Shown piece by piece: positions 15,648-18,599 of a stretch of 18,599 bases of DNA. This DNA is from CAZJAT01 sp964544145 (GTDB lineage: Bacteria > Hydrothermota > 32-111): positions 1 through 18,599 of the forward strand of contig CAZJAT010000030.1 of the NCBI GenBank assembly GCA_964544145.1, in the 5' to 3' direction. Position 1 is the stretch's first letter. The number at the start of each line of letters is the position of its first letter. The notes under the pieces were generated by a model that ran no database searches, was not told the origin of the DNA, and saw nothing but the letters and a program-made list of their open reading frames with translations. Made by a program: the position numbers and the translations under genes.

Positions 15648-17361
15648 GCATAATAAGCTGATTCTAATGCTGATAATTTCAATTATATCATCTGTTCCGT
15701 ATTTTTTCACACTAAATTATCCATTCCAGTATGATGATGTTCCCACCATATTTGAAGCAAAGGGTATGTCAAATATTGATGATTTGGCAAATATACGGTT
15801 ATCAGAACGCCCCATCAGAAAGATATCGCTTATTATTGACCGTTTTCTTTTTAAGGATAATGTTTTCTTTTACAGAATGGAAAACACTATACTCTATATT
15901 TTATGTCTTATATTAGCAGGTATATTTATTGAAATGATTACAGGCTCATTGTATTTTGCTCTTTTTTCAATCCTGATATTCGGACTGCATCCCATACATA
16001 CATCCTCTCTTCTTGTCGTTACTCACAGAAAAGAGATGTATCTATTTATATTTTCATTACTAACAATGATAATGCATATTAAGAGACATCATATACCGGC
16101 AGTTATCTGCTTTGTTCTGGCAGTTTTATCAAAAGAGACGGCTATTGTACTGCCTGTTATAATTTATATATATGACAGGGTATTTGATGATAGAAGAAGC
16201 ATTAAATATTATGCTGTATATGCAGTCATACTCCTGACTGGGATAATAATGCTTTATATCAATAAAGGAGGTTTTTATCTTCCCTGGACATCGGGGAATA
16301 TGGCGGAATTTCTAAAGAGCAACCGATTATTCAGGGATATTCAGTATTATCATCTAATAATCATACAGCCGTATTTGTTTATAACATATATTATTAAATT
16401 GATTCTGCCCATAAATCTCTCTATTGATTATTATGTGCCTGTTGAGAAGGGATTCACATTGATTACTCTAATCATGTCATTTTTATCATTGGCTTATATA
16501 TACTGCATTTACATGTTTAGGAAAAATAAAATTATTGTTTTCAGTATGCTTTCATTTTTATTAGCATATATACCGGTATCCAATCTTATTCCAGTTCTCA
16601 ATATACTTTCAGACAGATATATGTTTTTCCCGTCATTGTTTTTTATTCTCATGTTCTACTCTGTCTATAGCAGGGTTCAATGGAGAAAATTGCTGTATAT
16701 AATGCCTCTCTTATATCTGGTTTTATTGATTATCTATATACCTGTGTTCAGAACAGAGAGAACATTATGGGAATATACAGTTAAATTGAATCCCAAATCA
16801 ATTGTGGGGAATAACAATCTCGGTCTTGTTCATTATATAGATGGGGATATGCAAGATGCAAAGAAATATTATCAGGCAGCTCTCAGCGAGGATGATGAAT
16901 ATGTTAATGCTATTATCAATATGGGCACACTTTATGCAAGTTCAGGAGATCTAACAAAAGCAGAGGAATTATTTAAGCGTGCATCTGAACTGGAAACATA
17001 CAATATCAAAGCCCTTTATAATCTTGGTCTCATTTACATGAGGCAAAGGAAATTTCATGAAGCCGGTGAGATGATGGAGAGGGTGATTGAGATATCACCG
17101 ACATCAGGGCTTGCCTGGAATAATCTGGGTGCAATGCATTACAGGGATGCTGTTTCAGCAGAGATCTTATTTAATTTGAGTATGACCATGTCCATATATC
17201 CTATGTCTGCAGTGTTCCTTGACGAGGCAATTGAGACATATTTTATTGCTGATTCTATATTTAGGAGGGGTATTGCATTATCAGGTGAATCCGAATTATT
17301 AATAAATAATTTGAATAGAGTGGGGAATAAGTTTAAGAGGGGCAAAGCCCCCCTTAAATAA
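15568..17361 (+). CDS. TMTC-like GT-C membrane glycosyltransferase with C-terminal TPR domain
   Basis: A 597-residue protein with an N-terminal multi-spanning membrane domain (about 31-400) and C-terminal tetratricopeptide repeats (about 410-527). The first loop after TM1 carries an acidic pair (YPFQYDDVP, D56-D57), the expected GT-C catalytic or metal site. HPIHTSSLLVVTHRKEMYLF (141-160) and LSKETAIVLPVIIY match the conserved blocks of TMTC/DUF1736-type proteins, which in animals are ER O-mannosyltransferases. At least three TPRs are readable (NNLGLVHYIDGDMQDAKKYY, NMGTLYASSGDLTKAEELF, NLGLIYMRQRKFHEAGEMM). A lipid-linked sugar donor and a protein or glycan acceptor outside the cytoplasm are likely by analogy. 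The start at 15568 has GGAG four bases upstream and overlaps the previous gene by 80 bases; ATG 15667 is possible but lacks a Shine-Dalgarno site. It is the last gene of the operon. Confidence 0.82.
   Translation: MTKNPKTFKHGNTVQKNHLSSFLKGIKHNKLILMLIISIISSVPYFFTLNYPFQYDDVPTIFEAKGMSNIDDLANIRLSERPIRKISLIIDRFLFKDNVFFYRMENTILYILCLILAGIFIEMITGSLYFALFSILIFGLHPIHTSSLLVVTHRKEMYLFIFSLLTMIMHIKRHHIPAVICFVLAVLSKETAIVLPVIIYIYDRVFDDRRSIKYYAVYAVILLTGIIMLYINKGGFYLPWTSGNMAEFLKSNRLFRDIQYYHLIIIQPYLFITYIIKLILPINLSIDYYVPVEKGFTLITLIMSFLSLAYIYCIYMFRKNKIIVFSMLSFLLAYIPVSNLIPVLNILSDRYMFFPSLFFILMFYSVYSRVQWRKLLYIMPLLYLVLLIIYIPVFRTERTLWEYTVKLNPKSIVGNNNLGLVHYIDGDMQDAKKYYQAALSEDDEYVNAIINMGTLYASSGDLTKAEELFKRASELETYNIKALYNLGLIYMRQRKFHEAGEMMERVIEISPTSGLAWNNLGAMHYRDAVSAEILFNLSMTMSIYPMSAVFLDEAIETYFIADSIFRRGIALSGESELLINNLNRVGNKFKRGKAPLK
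17332..17358. terminator. Hairpin at the convergent gene ends, possible bidirectional terminator
   Basis: Arms TTTAAGAGGGGC (17332-17343) and GCCCCCCTTAAA (17347-17358) pair over 12 positions with one mismatch and loop AAA. It covers the last codons of the TPR gene and ends just before its stop codon. Neither side has a real U-run, so termination may be weak; it may instead stabilise the 3' ends. Confidence 0.5.
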
Positions 17362-17865
17362 TTATGGAATAAAGTATTCTATAGGATAATTGATTGATGT
17401 TGTGAATCGTTTGCCATATCCGTAATCATCTTCAACTGTAAAATAGATAATACAATTGACCTCTGTCCAATCATGCAATGCCATGGAATCCTGAACCTCT
17501 GTAGGAAATGGGAAAGGCATATTATACAATTTCACTACATTGCAGGGATTGGCTTCATCCAGAATGGTGTCAGGTGTACCTGGAATGAAAACAGAAAAAT
17601 CTGCAACATTATCCGGCCATTCATGCAGCAATACGGCATTATGATAATATTCGCAATTTATTTCCACAAGACGTGCATCCACTGTTGATACATTCTTCAA
17701 ATAGATTGTATCAATTGTAAAATAGTCCATACCATTTACATTGGCAATAACTGGTGTATAGAATGGAATAGTTAATTCCGGTGCCGGTGTGATGAATGAA
17801 CAGGATGCTATAATACTCAATACAATAACTGACAATAAGGAAACAATAATGATATTCCTTTTCAT
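17362..17865 (-). CDS. Small lipoprotein, function unknown
   Basis: A 167-residue predicted lipoprotein. The signal peptide MKRNIIIVSLLSVIVLSIIA is followed by lipobox IASC with Cys22 as the acylation site. The mature part is beta-rich and acidic, with alternating hydrophobic residues and segments such as VDARLVEINCEYYHNAVLL and CIIYFTVEDDYGYGKRF; I recognise no family. It could be an Ig-like or LEA-type beta sandwich (guess). AGGAGG (complement at 17870-17875) lies four bases before the ATG. Its stop codon directly abuts the stop codon of the convergent TPR gene. It is monocistronic with a visible promoter. Confidence 0.82.
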   Translation of the reverse strand: MKRNIIIVSLLSVIVLSIIASCSFITPAPELTIPFYTPVIANVNGMDYFTIDTIYLKNVSTVDARLVEINCEYYHNAVLLHEWPDNVADFSVFIPGTPDTILDEANPCNVVKLYNMPFPFPTEVQDSMALHDWTEVNCIIYFTVEDDYGYGKRFTTSINYPIEYFIP

Positions 17866-17888
17866 TGAACCTCCTACTAATTTTGATA

Positions 17889-17917
17889 ATTCTATTATAA
17901 ATACATTAATAAGTCAA
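17889..17917 (-). promoter_or_regulatory. Promoter for the small lipoprotein gene
   Basis: On the minus strand, TTGACT (complement of 17912-17917) and TAGAAT (complement of 17889-17894) are separated by exactly 17 bases, each five of six to consensus. The gene start is at 17865, leaving a short leader with a strong Shine-Dalgarno site. Confidence 0.65.
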
Positions 17918-17975
17918 TATGTTTTTAATATTTAGATAAATATATTATTTATTTTATTACAATTATAATTACCTA

Positions 17976-18003
17976 TTGACAGGATATAAATAATATGTAA
18001 TAT
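17976..18003 (+). promoter_or_regulatory. Promoter for the tRNA-Phe/tRNA-Leu operon
   Basis: TTGACA (17976-17981) is followed after 16 bases by TAATAT (17998-18003). Transcription would start near 18010, ten bases before tRNA-Phe. The surrounding 17866-18019 is very AT-rich and holds only this and the divergent lipoprotein promoter. Confidence 0.6.
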
Positions 18004-18019
18004 TTATTTTCTATTATAT

Positions 18020-18095
<76 letters not shown>

Positions 18096-18105
18096 CTTAT
18101 AGAAT

Positions 18106-18187
18106 GCCGGGGTGGCGGAACTGGTAGACGCGCACGGTTGAGGGCCGTGTGGGATTTCCTGTAAGGGTTCGACTCCCTTCTCCGGCA
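18106..18187 (+). tRNA. tRNA-Leu (anticodon GAG)
   Basis: An 82-base class II tRNA with a long variable arm. Acceptor GCCGGGG pairs with CTCCGGC (one G-T). The anticodon stem CACGG/CCGTG encloses loop TTGAGGG with anticodon GAG at 18140-18142. The variable region is about 18150-18163, and the T-arm is AAGGG/CCCTT with loop TTCGACT. The discriminator is A at 18187 and CCA is not encoded. It lies ten bases after tRNA-Phe. Its last 13 bases (18175-18187) are also the first copy of the boundary sequence of the tandem repeat that follows. Confidence 0.95.
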
Positions 18188-18327
18188 CTTTTATTCAAGA
18201 GGAGTCGAGTTCACGCAGTGAACAGAACCGCAGGTTCATACCCGTAAAGGGTTTGATGGCGGGCAGCACTTACCACTATCCAAGAGAGACAGATGAGCAG
18301 ACGAACGAAGAGAGTATGCGAATACTG
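18175..18327 (+). repeat. 153-bp tandem repeat, unit 1 (complete)
   Basis: The unit begins with CCCTTCTCCGGCA, the 3' end of tRNA-Leu, and runs to just before the next copy of the same 13 bases. Within it are hairpins GTTCAC-GCA-GTGAAC (18209-18223), GAACC-GCA-GGTTC (18225-18237), ACCC-GTAAA-GGGT (18240-18252) and AGTAT-GCGA-ATACT (18313-18326), plus a purine-rich stretch at 18282-18314. No open reading frame of note and no gene are seen. Confidence 0.9.
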
Positions 18328-18382
18328 CCCTTCTCCGGCACTTTTATTCAAGAGGAGTCGAGTTCACGCAGTGAACAGAACC
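18328..18382 (+). repeat. 153-bp tandem repeat, unit 2 (first 55 bases, cut by gap)
   Basis: These 55 bases are identical to 18175-18229, giving a period of exactly 153. The copy is cut by the run of Ns in the middle of the second hairpin. Confidence 0.92.
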
Positions 18383-18482
18383 NNNNNNNNNNNNNNNNNN
18401 NNNNNNNNNNNNNNNNNNNNNNNNNNNNNNNNNNNNNNNNNNNNNNNNNNNNNNNNNNNNNNNNNNNNNNNNNNNNNNNNNN
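18383..18482. other. Assembly gap (100 Ns)
   Basis: The run of Ns is exactly 100 long, a usual placeholder length, so its size does not reflect real distance. If the repeat is uninterrupted, the true filler is 56 bases (equivalent to 18230-18285) or 56 plus a multiple of 153. Confidence 0.95.
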
Positions 18483-18537
18483 GAGACAGATGAGCAGACG
18501 AACGAAGAGAGTATGCGAATACTGCCCTTCTCCGGCA
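18483..18537 (+). repeat. 153-bp tandem repeat, last unit (final 42 bases plus closing 13-bp boundary)
   Basis: These 55 bases are identical to 18286-18340: the purine-rich stretch, the AGTAT-GCGA-ATACT hairpin and the closing CCCTTCTCCGGCA (18525-18537). After this third boundary copy the sequence departs from the repeat (TGATTAG instead of CTTTTAT), so this is the end of the array. Confidence 0.92.
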
Positions 18538-18539
18538 TG

Positions 18540-18599
18540 ATTAGTAGCTGGTAGGCTGGTAGCTGGTAAGCTGGTGGGCTGGTAAATTAGTAGCTGGTA
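18540..18599 (+). repeat. Degenerate GCTGGT-based short tandem repeat
   Basis: CTGGT occurs six times in 60 bases with spacings of 8, 7, 8, 8 and 15, mostly as (A/G)GCTGGTR. A higher-order period of 46 is visible: ATTAGTAGCTGGTA at 18540-18553 recurs at 18586-18599. The repeat runs off the window end. Confidence 0.85.

Noticed and set aside
15667..17361. Shorter start for the TMTC-like gene that avoids the 80-base overlap
   Set aside because: There is no Shine-Dalgarno site, and the basic residues before the first membrane segment would be lost; 15568 has GGAG at proper spacing. It is not fully excluded.
18258..18340. Degenerate tRNA copy inside the repeat unit
   Set aside because: Only the last 13 bases match tRNA-Leu; upstream alignment is at chance level and no cloverleaf forms.
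18175..18537. CRISPR array
   Set aside because: The whole 153-base unit repeats without variable spacers, and the shared 13-mer is a tRNA end; no cas gene is present.
18253..18540. Open frames running across the run of Ns on both strands
   Set aside because: They exist only because unknown bases read as X, and they lie in the 153-bp repeat with no coding pattern.

Overview
This AT-rich window most likely comes from an uncultured Gram-negative bacterium of the FCB superphylum outside Bacteroidota proper, for example a Cloacimonadota- or WOR-3-like lineage. The grounds are a PorV/PorQ-family outer-membrane protein, a TonB-dependent receptor with a carboxypeptidase-regulatory-like N-domain, three secreted proteins with type IX secretion (T9SS)-style C-terminal tails, and an LptE-like lipoprotein. 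Strong AGGAGG Shine-Dalgarno sites and TTGACA-type promoters are unlike typical Bacteroidota. The lineage is an inference; no phylogenetic marker was tested.

Region 1 (1-1660): the 3' part of a long-chain acyl-CoA synthetase overlaps an LptE-like lipoprotein gene. It is followed by a compact HU / 31-residue basic ribosomal-type protein / tRNA-Arg(CCG) unit. Region 2 (1669-3692): a good promoter drives a secreted beta-propeller protein that ends at a perfect hairpin terminator. Region 3 (3711-11177): a TonB-dependent receptor, a 1065-residue secreted protein with a T9SS-like tail, and a PorV/PorQ-like protein form an outer-membrane/secretion operon closed by a second strong terminator.

Region 4 (11176-17361): the start codon of a clostripain-family (C11) protease with a T9SS-like tail sits in the U-tract of that terminator. 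Its stop codon overlaps the start of the first of four glycosyltransferase-type genes (GT2, GT2, GT4, and a TMTC-like GT-C/TPR membrane protein). Each junction from the protease onward overlaps, so this looks like one translationally coupled unit linking a secreted protease to glycan synthesis.

Region 5 (17362-18599): a convergent small lipoprotein gene is followed by a tRNA-Phe/tRNA-Leu(GAG) operon. The 3' end of tRNA-Leu is the first copy of a 13-bp sequence that bounds a 153-bp tandem repeat rich in small hairpins. The array is interrupted by exactly 100 Ns. Repeat-bearing flanks of exactly 55 bp on both sides suggest an unresolved tandem array broken by a k-mer assembler. The window ends in a second, short GCTGGT-based repeat. 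The 412 bases after tRNA-Leu hold only these repeats and the gap; I see no gene there.
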